Positions 10,673 through 22,640 of a DNA stretch of 64,000 nucleotides are shown piece after piece (the stretch's first letter is position 1; each line of letters begins with the position of its first letter). The position numbers and the translations under genes are program-made. Below the pieces are notes generated by a model that saw only the letters and a program-made list of their open reading frames with translations, ran no database searches and had not been told where the DNA came from. This DNA comes from Sclerodactyla briareus (lineage: Eukaryota; Echinodermata; Holothuroidea; Dendrochirotida; Sclerodactylidae): assembly GCA_026419785.1 (NCBI GenBank), contig JAODTK010004332.1, forward strand, positions 124,001 to 188,000, in the 5' to 3' direction.

Positions 10673-11212
10673 CTAGACATGTGCAGGCGGGTAACCGCCG
10701 ACGTGTATATCTCGCAGAAATGGCCTTTGTGGACCTCGTTTGAAGAAGCACAAAGCTTCATGTCATTGCCCTCTGTGTGACTTAGAGATGCCCTTCCCGT
10801 TGTTCAAAATCAATTGTAGTTCACATTCTCCAAGTTTCGTTCAAATCCGACAAAACTCTGAAAAAACGCAAATTTGACCTCTGGTGACCTCAAAATTACC
10901 GACATGTTTTTCGGGACCAACTTTCGTCCCCACTCAACAGTTTCATGTAAATCGGACTAACTCGTTCTTTCGTTTGAAATCTGCAAAATAGAGAGCAGCA
11001 GACATGCAGTGACTCCCACTTTCGAACTCATCCGAGATATTGCTAGGATGGACATTTGTACCAAGTTTCAGATTAATCGGATAAAGCGTTGAGGAGTTAT
11101 TGCGCTAACGCCTAAAGTTTCCGGCGGCAGAGATGGCGGCGGAGACGGCGCTACACCCCCAAAAACCCTAATATCTCCGAACACTTGGAAGTGTTGCAGG
11201 GATATTATGAGT
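10673..11212 (+). mobile_element. Helitron-like fold-back element, copy 2 body
   Basis: It begins CTAGACATGTGCAGGCGGGT with stem GGCGG/CCGCC, then GTGTATATCTCGCAG. It includes the shared block TTAATCGGATAAAGCGTTG, a GGCGGC-rich patch at 11120-11150, and an end hairpin at about 11168-11210 (CTAATATCTCCGAACACTT paired with AAGTGTTGCAGGGATATTA). The first 80 bases are the inverted copy of the tandem terminal units at 11943-12382, so the whole 10673-12382 block has a fold-back layout. Confidence 0.7.
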
Positions 11213-11449
11213 CAATTAGAGGTCAACATATCCAATGTGCATCTCCATCTATGGAGGGGGCTGCAACCCATTGCTTCGAATGCCAGAAATGGTCACTGAT
11301 TCCCAATATAGAGATGCCTATGTGAAACTCTAATAATGAAGGAACCAAGTGGTATGGATGTCAAACGTTATGCTGGGGAAAAAATTGGTCCTGAATAACA
11401 TGATGTTGGTTTCAAGGTCATTAGAGTCAAATTTATGTTTGTTCTGATT

Positions 11450-11905
11450 TTTTTTCAACTTCCTCGGATTTGAACAAAACTCGGTAGAGGTGGACTGTTG
11501 TTAGTCCTAAACAACACGAAGGTCATTTCAAGGTCACAGGATGTCAAATTTGCCCTCAAATCATTTCAATTTTTCCTTTTCCAACTTTTTTTTTTTAACT
11601 TCTCGGATTTGAACAGAACTTGTTTGTAGTAGACTGTTGTTAGTCCTAAACAACACGAAGGTCATTTCAAGGTCACAGGAGGTCAATTTGCCTAAATCAT
11701 GCAATTTTTCCAACTTTTTTTTTTTAACTTCTCGGATTTGAACAAAACTCGGTAGATGTAGACTGTTGTTAGTCCTAAACAACACGAAGGTCATTTCAAG
11801 GTCACAGGAGGTCAAATTTGCCTGAATCATGCGATTTTTCCAACGTTGTCGTATTTAAACAAAAATTGGGGAATGTGGACTACAGTTAGATCCGAACAAC
11901 AGGTA
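11450..11905. repeat. Tandem 116-140 bp units inside the fold-back element
   Basis: Four units contain TCGGATTTGAACAAAACT, GTAGACTGTTGTTAGTCC, TAAACAACACGAAGGTC and TCAAGGTCACAGGAGGTCAA, separated by T-rich linkers of variable length. Starts are near 11462, 11602, 11733 and 11848. The last copy is the most diverged. Confidence 0.85.
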
Positions 11906-11942
11906 GTGTATCTCAATTCACGGAGGTCGAAATGGACAATAA

Positions 11943-12382
11943 TTTAATGTGCTTCCTCTAAACGAGGCCCACGAAGGCTGTTTCTGCGGGGATATACACA
12001 TGGCAGTTTACCTGCCTGCACATGTCTAGTTTAATGTGCTTCCTCTAAACGAGGCCCACGAAGGCTGTTTCTGCGGGGATATACCAATCGGCGGTTTTCA
12101 ACGCCGCCTGCACATGTCTAGTTTGATGTGCTTCCTCTAAACGAGGCCCACGAAGGCTGTTTCTGCGGGGATATACACATGGCAGTTTACCTGCCTGCAC
12201 ATGTCTAGTTTAATGTGCTTCCTCTAAACGAGGCCCACGAAGGCTGTTTCTGCGGGGATATACACATGGCGGTGGTTCACCCACCTTGAACAGTCTAGTT
12301 TAAGTGCTTCCTCTAAACGAGGCCCACGAAAGCTGTTTCTGCAGGGATATACCGTCGGCGGTTTTACAGCTGCACTGTTTAG
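11943..12382 (+). repeat. Five tandem Helitron-like terminal units
   Basis: Five units of 84-92 bp each begin TTTAATGTGCTTCCTCTAAA, continue CGAGGCCCACGAAGGCTG and GGGGATATACACATGG, then have a stem-loop (GGCAGTTTACCTGCC or GGCGG variants), and end TGCACATGTCTAG. CTAG occurs at 12026, 12118, 12205 and 12295; the last unit ends TTAG. Each CTAG is followed by TT. A hairpin 9-10 bases before CTRR and insertion before T are Helitron 3'-end hallmarks. Confidence 0.8.
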
Positions 12383-14285
12383 TTGGGATATAGAGATAAT
12401 TATGTGAACTCTAATGTGGAACCAAGTGGTATGGATGTCAAAGGTTATGCTGTTATATTGTCAACATATCCCCTTTTCACTTCATAAGTTCGATGATGGA
12501 CGATTGCTGAATTGTATCCTAATCCAATCATTCAGATATGAGGGGCCTCTGGTCTACAATCGAGGTACCAGTGTGCAGACATTGTTGTCATTCTGGAAGA
12601 ACAGCCATGCATGGAAGGGCACAGCGAAGCACTCGAAAACTAATGACGGCAATTAACCGGCAACTTGGGAACGAGAGTGAGTAGATTTAGTATGAGGTAA
12701 CCCTCGTGGGGAGGCGGTGGTGGGGTGGGGAGTGGGCTGAGTGGGGGAGGGGGGAGAAGAAGGGAAGGGGGTGGGTGGATTGGATCATGCAACAGGACAG
12801 AGGGTGTGTCAGCTGTTGTGACATGTCTCATCTTGGGGGAGTCCCCGTGCAGGTAGAGAGCAGTGAGTAAGATTTTTCTCGTGGTTTATACGGCGACCGG
12901 AACAACGACCATACCTCCATGGCCCGATGTGGTGCAGACTGAATATGCACTATTACCAACAGATGCGAAACCTCCACCAGGACAGGGAACGAGACAGTCC
13001 CTCTGTGCCGTGCGTGTGATGGTGATGAAGGAGGTGATTACGCGCATAGTTGTCTTCATTCTACAGGATGAGCATTTCTACTGAAGTATTTTACAGGCGA
13101 AAATCATGAACACCGAAACAGTCAAAGCACCAAAATTTGATAAATTTCTACTTGGCTTACACCTAAGACTTCTAAATAAGCATATCTCTGTTCTCTGATC
13201 CAGTCTTGTGTAGCTATTATCATTTTTATCGGTGAGTGAGTGGGCAGCCTATATAGGAAGGCTTTATGAAACGAGCAATTGAACTTCTTTCAATTCCATC
13301 TCCAGATACACGTGACAATCGCATTGACTGGTAGGCTTCGGTGGTGCAGGGAACAACCAGGAGGCCCACATTCTGTCATTCGACGGAGAGCTCTTCGGAG
13401 AGATTACGCGCCTGAGTTATGCCCTTAGTCATGCTAATTTTGATGGCAATGGAGTCCGGCGATGTCTGGCTGGGGAGCGATCTCCCTCGGCCATGGATTA
13501 CCCATAGACCGAGCCGGGGTTCTAAGCACGTTTTCCTACTGGCATCACTCGCCTGCACTGATTAAGCCCGATTTGTAAGTATTCCTGATACGATTGGCAA
13601 GATCCGATATCTGGAATTTCCCAGTTCATCTATTAACGTAAGGGAGTCCACGTTGTTAATATTGCCAAACCTCTGCACAGATTTGCCATGTGACCAAAAC
13701 TGAAAGTCTCTTTGAAAAAACCTAAAGCCAGTATTCGCTTATTTTGCGGCTGTATCCATCAGAATCAGCCTGTGTTTTCCAGAAGGACATTTATCGACCT
13801 TATTGTTAGAGGCATTGTACCTCCAACAAAATGGCTTATGTGTGATGAACCATCATTGTGAATTTGGAAGTCAAAATCAGGTCAGATCGAGACAAACAGT
13901 TATATACATGCAATGAAGTGACCTGACCTCATTTAAGGCGAAGTTTTAAAAAAGAAAAGACATTGAGAATTCTGTAATACATGGTATAAGATTCTGTATT
14001 TCGCATAAATCTTAGTACGCGAGTCACCGGTTTTTTTCCTCTTTTTCTGGCCAACTTTAGCCTGGCTTGAACAGACAGCCTTCAATTGTGTGGGTATAGC
14101 TGCATGTGTGAAATAATGTGATGCGCGTACAATTGTCCTCGCTCGCATTGCAGTGCTGTATGGGAATGGACGCATCCAATGTAAGTGCTGCATTTGCACC
14201 GTTTCTGCATACCAACAGAAGTGCAGATGCGTGGCGGCGCAGAGTCTAGTGATGCCAAATTAATATCTGTGAAGCCTTTAGCATG
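12383..14285. other. No gene recognised
   Basis: Mostly unique-looking sequence. A GT/GA-rich patch at 12700-12780 (GGGGAGGCGGTGGTGG and similar) is the only low-complexity piece. Short open readings at 12414-12656 and 12863-13084 have no recognisable domain. Confidence 0.4.
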
Positions 14286-14342
14286 TTCCTCGACATAAGT
14301 GGGAGAGCGCTATATAGACAAGGTTTATTATTATCATTAAAG
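14286..14342 (+). repeat. LINE/SINE 3'-tail-like remnant
   Basis: GAGAGCGCTATATAGACAAG followed by GTTTATTATTATC resembles the AGCGCTATATAA...(ATT)n tail of L2-type non-LTR elements, as also seen at 38005. Nothing upstream is recognisable. Confidence 0.4.
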
Positions 14343-15429
14343 ATTACTATGGCCTCGCTAGCATACATGACATAAGTACAGAATACTATGGGTCTTGGCT
14401 AGACACCCGAATTATCAATGATAGTATCCTATAATTTTCCCAGTGGGAACGGGTATGCGGTCATCGCCTCACACCTTATAGTCCACACGGAGAACGTGAG
14501 CATGACCACAAGCTGTCGCAAGCCTAGCGGGCCACAATTCAATACAGTTGAGGCGGCTGAATACTGATTTGAAGTAATCTGATGTACCACATGATATGGA
14601 AGGGAGTTCTTGATTGGTCCCTCTCATTCCTCTTTGTGTTAGGACGATGATACTTGATATTTCCAAATTCCCAGCTCTGCTTTCAGGTACACCACTCGCC
14701 GGGGAATTTCGCCAGGCCGCCATCACACGCACATGCACTCTCGGGTGTTTGTGTTTCGTACATCGTGCTTGTCCAAATTGCAGTTGCTTTTTTCCCCCCC
14801 CCCCCAACAAGTTGGATTGAAGCCAATCACAGTGTTGATAGGGAACACAACCCCTCTCCAGATATTCAATATGTCAAGTATGAATGGTGGACCGTAACAG
14901 CTTTCCACACGTGACATCGACGATGCCGTTTTAGCGTATGACAGAATTCATCTCAAACGACCACGCCCACATTCGGGTTAATTGGGCACGGGACAATTAT
15001 CTCAGTCAGTGGGCGTGCATATTTTTTTGGTGTGAGACAGATAAGACCAATCCAGCTTCAAGAAGGTCTAAAACAATAATCGTCTTATCGCAAGATACCT
15101 CATTCCCTGTAGGTTGGTTCAGCTCGCATACAGAGGACGATGAAGGACCAGGGAGTCGCTTCACTTACTCATGAGGAAGACATCACCTTACAGAAGGAGA
15201 AGAAGAACGAAAACAAAATCTTGGTGAGATGGCTGATATGAACAACCAACATCCACGCCAGGATTGGTTGGAGAAATATTGGATGGGAAATCGGTCCAAA
15301 AAAACACTTAGCACATCAAAACAAAATACCATTTTTGTTCTCATGCTCCTGAGTTATTTCAAACAAAAGAAGATGGGGTCACCTTGAGTAAAATATTGGT
15401 CTAATTTGCATTAATTTAGGCAATATTTA
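14343..15429. other. No feature recognised
   Basis: A nine- to ten-base C run lies at about 14787. Overlapping open readings on both strands at 14469-14917 show no known motif and are taken as chance. Confidence 0.35.
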
Positions 15430-15670
15430 GTCACATTCCCATAATACTTAATACTCCTTTGGTGGATATGGTCAATAATCGTCCTTAATGAATTTGAATG
15501 AAATTGGTCACTTAGTAAGGTGTTGTTCCTGTTAGACTGCTAATACAAAAGCTGAAAGCCCACCACTGGAATGCTTGAAATTGTTTGCATGGTGACGATA
15601 GAAGAAACCACTGATAGTTGCACCAGACGAGGACATGGGGGCGTTAGCCTTGTCATCAGAGAAAGTGTTT
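15430..15670. repeat. Dispersed repeat, second copy of 9640-9880
   Basis: Shares TGGATATGGTCAATAATC, GAATTTGAATGAAATTGG and TTGTTTGCATGGTGACGA with the copy at 9640-9880, in the same orientation. Confidence 0.7.
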
Positions 15671-15794
15671 GAACACCTGAGCACATATGTTTATCAGGGA
15701 GCAGTGATTTGGTGGAAATAGTACATGTATAAAATGACATGATATGTTACATGAGTGTCCCAACGAATTATGTGAAACAAAAATGCCACACAAC

Positions 15795-18700
15795 TAGGGT
15801 TGTGCGCGGTACTGATGATTGGCGGAGCGGTAGTACCGATGCCTTGGCACAGGTATCGGTTGGCTGATACCGGTATTAACGTATGTCTAGAAAAACATCA
15901 GGGGATAGTGATTGTTACTTGTTATACTGGCAACACCACAGCTGTGTATCACGCAGGTTTATTTCAACTTCAAGCTCACCTTGTATACCTCGCTCCTTGC
16001 TCTTTTGAAAAATATTCTGGCTGAAATCATTTTTCAGGTTCAAATGGTCTCATTTACAGTGTTCACAGAGCAGTGAATAAAATATCCTCTGTTTAAGCTC
16101 AAGCCCGCAAACACAATCTTATATACGCAATGCAATTACCAAGTGCCTGCAGGTCTGTATTAAAAAGCCTTTATTTCGCGGAACTGATATATGGTTGTTG
16201 GTACCCACTGTGACGCTAGAATCTGACCGTAAACTAATCAGAGCACTGTAATTTTATCACATTGTTTAAACTAATCAATGACACCATGCGCTGCACTGTC
16301 TAACATCGATGACGTCGCGGTCGCTGAACGTTGATGTATATTTAAGGGATAAACTGCAACTGGGAGAGACTGGACTGGTGAAAACAGCAGTCAAATCGTC
16401 CGAATTTGGGTTTAAATAACGGACGAGCCGCAGCCGAGTTGGTTATTAAGCAAATTTTCAGAGTCGAGACTGTTGATGAACCCAGGTTAACAAGTCGGAC
16501 TGTGCTAGTTATCCTATCTATGCAACCCGCAAATCAAGAAGTATCCAAACGATTAGAGATATCTATATCTCTAGATTCTATATCTGTATCTCTAAACGAA
16601 ATAAGCAGCTAGGCGTGTAACTATTGTGTTGGTTCAATCGAAGTAAATTGCATTGCGTCCATACACAGATGGCAGTGCGTGCTGTGCGTACTTCCACGGA
16701 GACGCAATACAAACCAAACCGGAGGGTTCTGCGCGTTGTGACATGCGTTTCTCCAATCAATCAGCGACGCGTCGTTTCGCTCGTTTGTATTCCTTGAGGG
16801 CAGTACGCCCTCTGAAGAGCGCCTATACTGAAGCCGGATCTGCGCGTGTAAACATAAACTTCCCAGAGCTCACGCAACCTTAAATCCGTGTTCAAAAAGT
16901 ACTGCGCTTACTTGAGACGCAGCAAGTCGGAAGTATTCGATTGTTGTGGTTACTCTGAACAGCTGACTGTTATTGCAAAAATAATAGTCCACTACGTGAT
17001 TGGGATTAACGCCAATCAGAATCCTTTATTTGAATAAAGGATGGCTTGGGGTTGTAGACAGTTGCAGAAAATTCCCATGTTAGTTTGATAGAAAACAGTT
17101 GTTTTTTTTTTTACAGTTGTTTAGTTTGCCTAAAATTGCGGAAAATATTTACGGCAATTTGAATTGATAGCGATATCCTCAGGGCTGATGAGGGGAATTA
17201 TTCCCATGGGCGTAGGAGCCCGATTATATCTAGGGGGGCTGTAGTGATTTGCCCGAAACAATATACTGTTAATATTCGCTCATGTGCCCGAAAAACTATC
17301 AGCGCACTGCCCAAATTTTTGCTGAAATATTTGGCTGGGGGGCCTACGCCATGATTCTTCATGCAAGGTGTTTTTGTTCCTTATCAATGTTTTCCCTGTG
17401 GTTAAGGAAAGAGGAATTTATTTTTTATTTGGAAATGGAAACTTCTGTAATGAAAACAACCACATAACTAACGTTGGTCAGTTGGTCCACAATACTTAAA
17501 ATAACGGGAATGATCGCGCAGTCCTTTGAAATTGGTCAACATTCATTTACTTCAGGCGCGGCGGAATGTAATTTGTATTGGGGGGCTAATGTGACTGTTT
17601 ACCATCAAGCGTAGCGCCACCATTGGTTTGCGTGTAGCGTACAAGAAATTTGGGGTTTCCAGGCCCTCTAGATGGCCGGAAACGGCATTTGCGGAGTGGC
17701 CTGTGCTACAAATCTAGGCATAAAATGCAGGTCTCATGTGTGAAATTGCATGAAAATCAAGAACAAATCAGAGCAAAAAATGCAATTTGAATATAAGTTT
17801 TATACAAGGTGAATGAAAAATGTCACTCCGTACAAGAAATTCATTTGATCCAGCCTATTTACATTTAAAACACCCTTTCTAAGTTGATGGCTACTGTTGA
17901 CGGTTGATATGCGCTGTCGTTTCCGTGAATGTATAGCTATGGGTCCCATTTGCATATATTTTAAGCCTATGTTAAAACACATTTGAAATTGCAAAATTTG
18001 AAGATTCACCGACCAAAGTAATCCTTACAGTGTCGTGGATGAGGGTGATCCCACCAAAATTTGTATCCTTTAAATTTGGTATGCTCTTTTGCGGGGAAGT
18101 ATAGCCTACCAATTGTACATCAACTACTTACCATTTTTCAAAATGGTTACTTTTCATAATAGTTACTTAATTGTACATAATCTTAACTCATCTGAAGAAT
18201 AAAGCACATGCTGAGTAGGAACATGTTTTGTCTTGAGTTAATTCGAAATAGTTTCAGCCTTCGTTAATCACGTGACAAGGCATAATACCAGCGAAATAAA
18301 TACAAGGAAATAATACTGCACCACTGCGTTTATAATGCGTAGCCTATAATACACCGAAGTGTTTACAATTTTAAATTAATTTAATGGCCATTCTGACTAG
18401 GTCAATTTAGTACCGTAGTAAGTAATAGGCTCTAAGTCCTGACAGCATCGCAACCTCGATTGATTTGATTTGATGGAGTTGCCTTGGAAGCAAGATTACA
18501 ACGGGCTATGGAAATAATGTGGCACTCATACTACCAATGCAAACCGCCAGTAGCTTTTTGAATTTACTTCTCTGCATATTACCTATTTGTCAGATTGTGT
18601 TATTTCATTTTGTGTACACTAATTTCGGCTGAAATATGATCATAGGACAATATCGTCCAAACGTGGACTAGCATACTGTCAGACATGTTTATCTATCCCA

Positions 18701-19146
18701 CCATGAGTGTTCATCGTTTTCCGAAGTAGTGAATATGTCAAACCGATGCGACGCGCAGTACCAGGCCTTTGCTCACGGAGTATAACATTACGGACATTAC
18801 GGACCGCAAAGATGCAACTGGAAGATGACTCATATCTATATATATAGCCTCCAGAGCCTCCTGGTTCCGCCGCCATGATTTATTCAGAAAACAAACTGGT
18901 TATTTTAGTACTAGAAAATTATTTTTTTATGAAAGACATTTGTTAATGGGTAAATTTAATGCAGAAACCATGATGTGTGCGGCCGCCGAAATTGACACTT
19001 ACTACAAGCACATGATGTTAGCCAGTACCGGTAATTTTAGGCCAGTACCGGTATAGTACCTGTTGCATGACAGCCGTCCGGTACTGGCGGAGTACCAGTG
19101 CCCCGAGTACCGGTATTAACGTGAATACCGGTATAAGTGAACCCTA
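15795..19146. mobile_element. hAT-like DNA transposon, non-autonomous
   Basis: The left end TAGGGTTGTGCGCGGTAC and right end ATAAGTGAACCCTA give short inverted termini TAGGGTT/AACCCTA. Flanking octamers CACACAAC (15787-15794) and AACACAAC (19147-19154) match at seven of eight bases, as expected for an old hAT target duplication. Both subterminal regions carry ACCGGTA-rich sequence, and both contain ACCGGTATTAACGT. Such GTACCGGTA subterminal repeats are typical of hAT-family elements in animals. The 3.35-kb interior has no recognisable transposase; open readings at 16406, 16653 and 17282 are short and unrecognised. Confidence 0.6.
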
Positions 19147-19154
19147 AACACAAC

Positions 19155-20343
19155 ATTTTATGTAATCTTGCCTGATTGCACAAGAAAAAATGCTGTAGTG
19201 CGATTTCACTGTGCCTCCATTATGACGAGAAAATAAGAACCAAGGGTAATCAGAAACCACAGGCGTGCTCTTTAATGGCATATTTAGGCTTCTGTCAGAA
19301 TGAATATGGTTAATGTATTCGGAATCTCTAATTTTCTGGGAGTCATACCTTCTCCTCAACACTTACCATACATTTTTGTTTTTGTTTTGTGTGTGTGTGT
19401 TGTGGGGTAGGTGATGTGTTGCATGGGCTTGCATTTATGGTATCCATGTGATTAGATTCTGCAGGTAATGTTGACCGTATATGGTCGAATGTTGGAACAT
19501 CTGTATGGCCTGAGTTTGACTCATTTTTGTTAGCCTGATCAATTGTCAGGTCAACCCTGCATTTTTCAGACTCCAACTTTGTCTTTCCCGTCTGACTTCC
19601 TGACTTTGATCTTAGACTTTAATCCTAGACTTTGATCAGGCTATATCATTATATCTAAACGTGGCAACTGAGTATGCGTTGGAAAATTAATGAAGTCTCT
19701 TGCTTCCAATGATTATCAACGAACTTTTGATTAATTTTCAAACGATGTTATTACACCGAACCACTGATGATTAACGCTGTGGTCATTAGTAGAGGATGGC
19801 ATTGGTATGATTTTCTACAGTCTGAAGTCTGAATGTTTAAATCCCAATTGAAAGACCAAGATGGAAGTAGGCTTCTATCATTGATGATACAGTAATCTCA
19901 AGCTCATGGAACACACAGCAGGCCAGGAAAATTTGCCCCATGGGCCAGATACAACACCCACGCTGTAAGTTGCATCAACGTTGCTCCGTGTTTGTTTCTG
20001 CCAAGTTCATACAATCAATCCGACATGACTACATTAGAGAGAGGAGCAACTTTAAACACCAGAATGAACTCTTCATTGTGCGTGAATCCTACCAGCATGT
20101 ATGCGGCAGGCACACAGAGATCAACAGATTGAATATGAGACTTTGTGAGTGCGACCTCTTTGATTGGATGGAGAGTGCCAGCGTCACATGAAACACACAG
20201 GAGCCGATCTTGTGGGTTGCTTATGCGCGCCACTCACATGTTGCATTAACGACCGCTCTCATATTGCTACCCATTGATGAGGGGGATGCGCGTGGAATCA
20301 AATTGATCATGCTGATCCATCGCATCTTTGTGTTCTAACCCAG
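19155..20343. other. No feature recognised before the 20344 exon
   Basis: A small TG-rich run lies at 19387-19402. Open readings on both strands at 19940-20233 overlap each other and show no domain. The stretch CTTTGTGTTCTAACCCAG just before 20344 is a plausible acceptor. Confidence 0.35.
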
Positions 20344-20642
20344 GCCACGACGAGAGCAGCGTTTTCACCAGCAAATTGAGGACCGTTTCTGATATAGAGA
20401 ACTTAAAGGGAGAAGACACAAGCCTCCTCAACTACATTACTAAGCCAAAGAACCCGTGCACGGACCTGGCCATGGCCACAGATGGCGCTGTTTTCTCCAC
20501 CAACTCCATCGAGAAACAGCCCATTCCAGAACGTCTCTCTCTCTATGGGTCGTAAAGAACAGCCAAGTTCCTGAATCCACACTCTGCACCTGTGTCCTCA
20601 ACAAGAATGGCGTACCACAGAGGTCTGCCTTGAATATTGAAG
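20344..20642 (+). CDS. Unrecognised symmetric exon, one base missing
   Basis: Flanked by AACCCAG (20343) and donor GTGAGG (20643). The first frame reads HDESSVFTSKLRTVSDIEN, LKGEDTSLLNYITKPKNP, CTDLAMATDGAVFSTNS, IEKQPIPERLSLYG; the frame one base earlier then reads VVKNSQVPESTLCTCVLN and KNGVPQRSALNIE. The exon takes one codon base from its upstream partner and leaves one for the next (phase 1-1), but is 299 bases instead of 300, so a single base is missing near 20545. Phase 1-1 exons are common for extracellular modules. Three cysteines are present. I do not recognise the domain, and it has no proven link to the lipid-transfer gene 12 kb upstream. Confidence 0.5.
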
Positions 20643-20708
20643 GTGAGGAATTATTTCTATTGTGGGTCCTATGCCCAGTTGTCCATTGAATTTGTCAACT
20701 GATTGATG

Positions 20709-21110
20709 CCCCACTATACCCCAGACTGGGTGAGTCATTGTCAGAGGTGGGTCATACAATTTAATTGTATGAGCCTCTCCCTATATACCCCAGACTGGGT
20801 GAGTCATTGTCAGAGGTGGGTCATACAATTTAATTGTATGATCCTCCCTATACCCCAGACTGGGTGAGTCATTGTCAGAGGTGGGTCATACAATTTAATT
20901 GTATGAGCCTCTCCTATACCCCAGACTGGGTGAGTCATTGTCAGAGGTGGGTCATACAATTTAATTGTATGAGCCTCTTCTTACCCCAGACTGGGTGAGT
21001 CATTGTCAGAGGTGGGTCATACAATTTAATTGTATGATCCTCTCCTATACCCAAACAGGGAGTCATTGTCAAGGTGGGCATATGCAATTATTGAACATGA
21101 TGGTCCCTCC
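20709..21110. repeat. ~66-bp tandem repeat with internal palindrome
   Basis: Five good copies and one decayed copy of CCCCAGACTGGGTGAGTCAT, TGTCAGAGGTGGGTCATAC, then the palindromic CATACAATTTAATTGTATG, then a GAGCCTCTCC-type linker. Spacing is 61-72 bp because the linker varies. Related sequence continues in weaker form to about 21300. Confidence 0.9.
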
Positions 21111-21299
21111 TCAGTCAACCAGAAATGACCTCCATTTCCCCGAAAATTATCCAAGTGTAGGCTTTTACTGTCATTGTCTATGTGATCAGAGCACAGTGAC
21201 GCACCTCTTGTGAGTAATTCTTGTGACGCACTATTCAGAGAAAGTGACCACTGTGAGTCACTTGAAACTGACAATGACCCACACTTGGCTGACCATGTC

Positions 21300-22640
21300 C
21301 AGAGTATTTGAGGGGTGCATCATGCAATCGAAGAGTGCATCAACCTTCAGAAAAAATACACATTGGTGTATGCTGTATGCAGCCGTATCTCAGTGTTGCA
21401 TACTGCTCTGTTCTGTCTGTGTTCTCGTGCATTGAGCTAAGGTTATTGGATCTGTAAGTACTAGTGTAATTATAATAATAATTAGATGAGGCTAATGTTA
21501 CAAGTGATGTGTTTGTTGCCAGGCCCCTGTAATGCGTAATATCGCAATATCCAAGCTTGGAATCAGTTTTTAGGTCAGTCCGTGCTACCCCTGGATGGAA
21601 TTTGGTTTTTCGGCAACCGCAAAAATGCATCTATGATGCGACGCCAGCCCAACATACATCGTATACATTACATGCTCATATGAGTTTGTATGGAGATCAA
21701 AAAAGAACGTATGGGCTATTGCATCCTCTAAGAAGGCAGAGCAACACCCACTGAAGATGATTTTCAATTTAATCCATGTGCAACAATGTGCCAGGGACCA
21801 CAAGGCCAACTTCTGCCCTCTTCATCAATATAACAGCTCCGTGCCGCTCTGTACGCCTGCATTTATGGCGTCGTATTCACCTTCAGGATGCAATTCTGAG
21901 AAGTTGTAAACGTTTATCTCATCTATTTGCTGCCTGTCTGTTTTCTGAGTTACTGTTGCCACGTATCAACTTTGTAGTGCTTACTTTGTGCACCCATCCA
22001 TGGCATAGACCCCTACGTGACCCACATCTCCAACTACCCCCCCCCTCTCGAAAGGTTAGGTGCTTCAGAACTAGGGAGTCATTCGCGATCATTAAAAGAA
22101 ATAGTGCTAAAGAGGATAGATACCTATGTGGGTCCTTATATAATCGTCCTCTTGTGAACTCGGGGGTTTCCTTTGTGTAGTGGGTAGACCTAGTATCCCG
22201 TGTGTACTCACCCTATCACATAGCACCAATGACCGAGACACAGGTGAAGTTCTAAAGGGTCGGGCTGAAGGTGTTAACAGACCCCTGATGAACTCTACTG
22301 AATGGCACCGAGCTCATTGTGTCTAGGCTAGGTAGTGTTAGCTTGGGAGTCACACGAAGGGTATTTCATTCTGGGTCACTATCTACCTTCTTCCAAAAAG
22401 GACATGCAAGGTCGGGAGTGAAAGTGGAGATCAGGGAGAATTTCCATGTGAGGCATGGAGCTTTTAATACTGGAGTACAGTAACTTCATTGCTGCCGAGT
22501 CGCACTAATCAATAAGCTCTTTCCCATGGATACATTATAAGAATCATTATGCCCCAATTGCTGTTTTGCCCTCAGGAACCATTAGGGTAAAGCAGTGCTT
22601 CGGGTTCCTGATGAACTCAGAGAAAGTTATGCAGTCATGG
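21300..22640. other. No supported gene
   Basis: The + strand at 21776-22180 is open for 134 codons but shows no domain. Another + frame at about 21765-21905 gives a cysteine-rich run (VQQCARDHKANFCPLHQYN, then SSVPLCTPAF) without convincing splice sites. I leave both uncalled. Confidence 0.3.

Noticed and set aside
14469-14917. Overlapping readings on both strands
   Set aside because: Mutual shadows around a C run, with no domain on either strand.
21776-22180. 134-codon + reading
   Set aside because: No recognisable motif, no clear splice sites, and a competing Cys-rich frame; a chance reading cannot be excluded.
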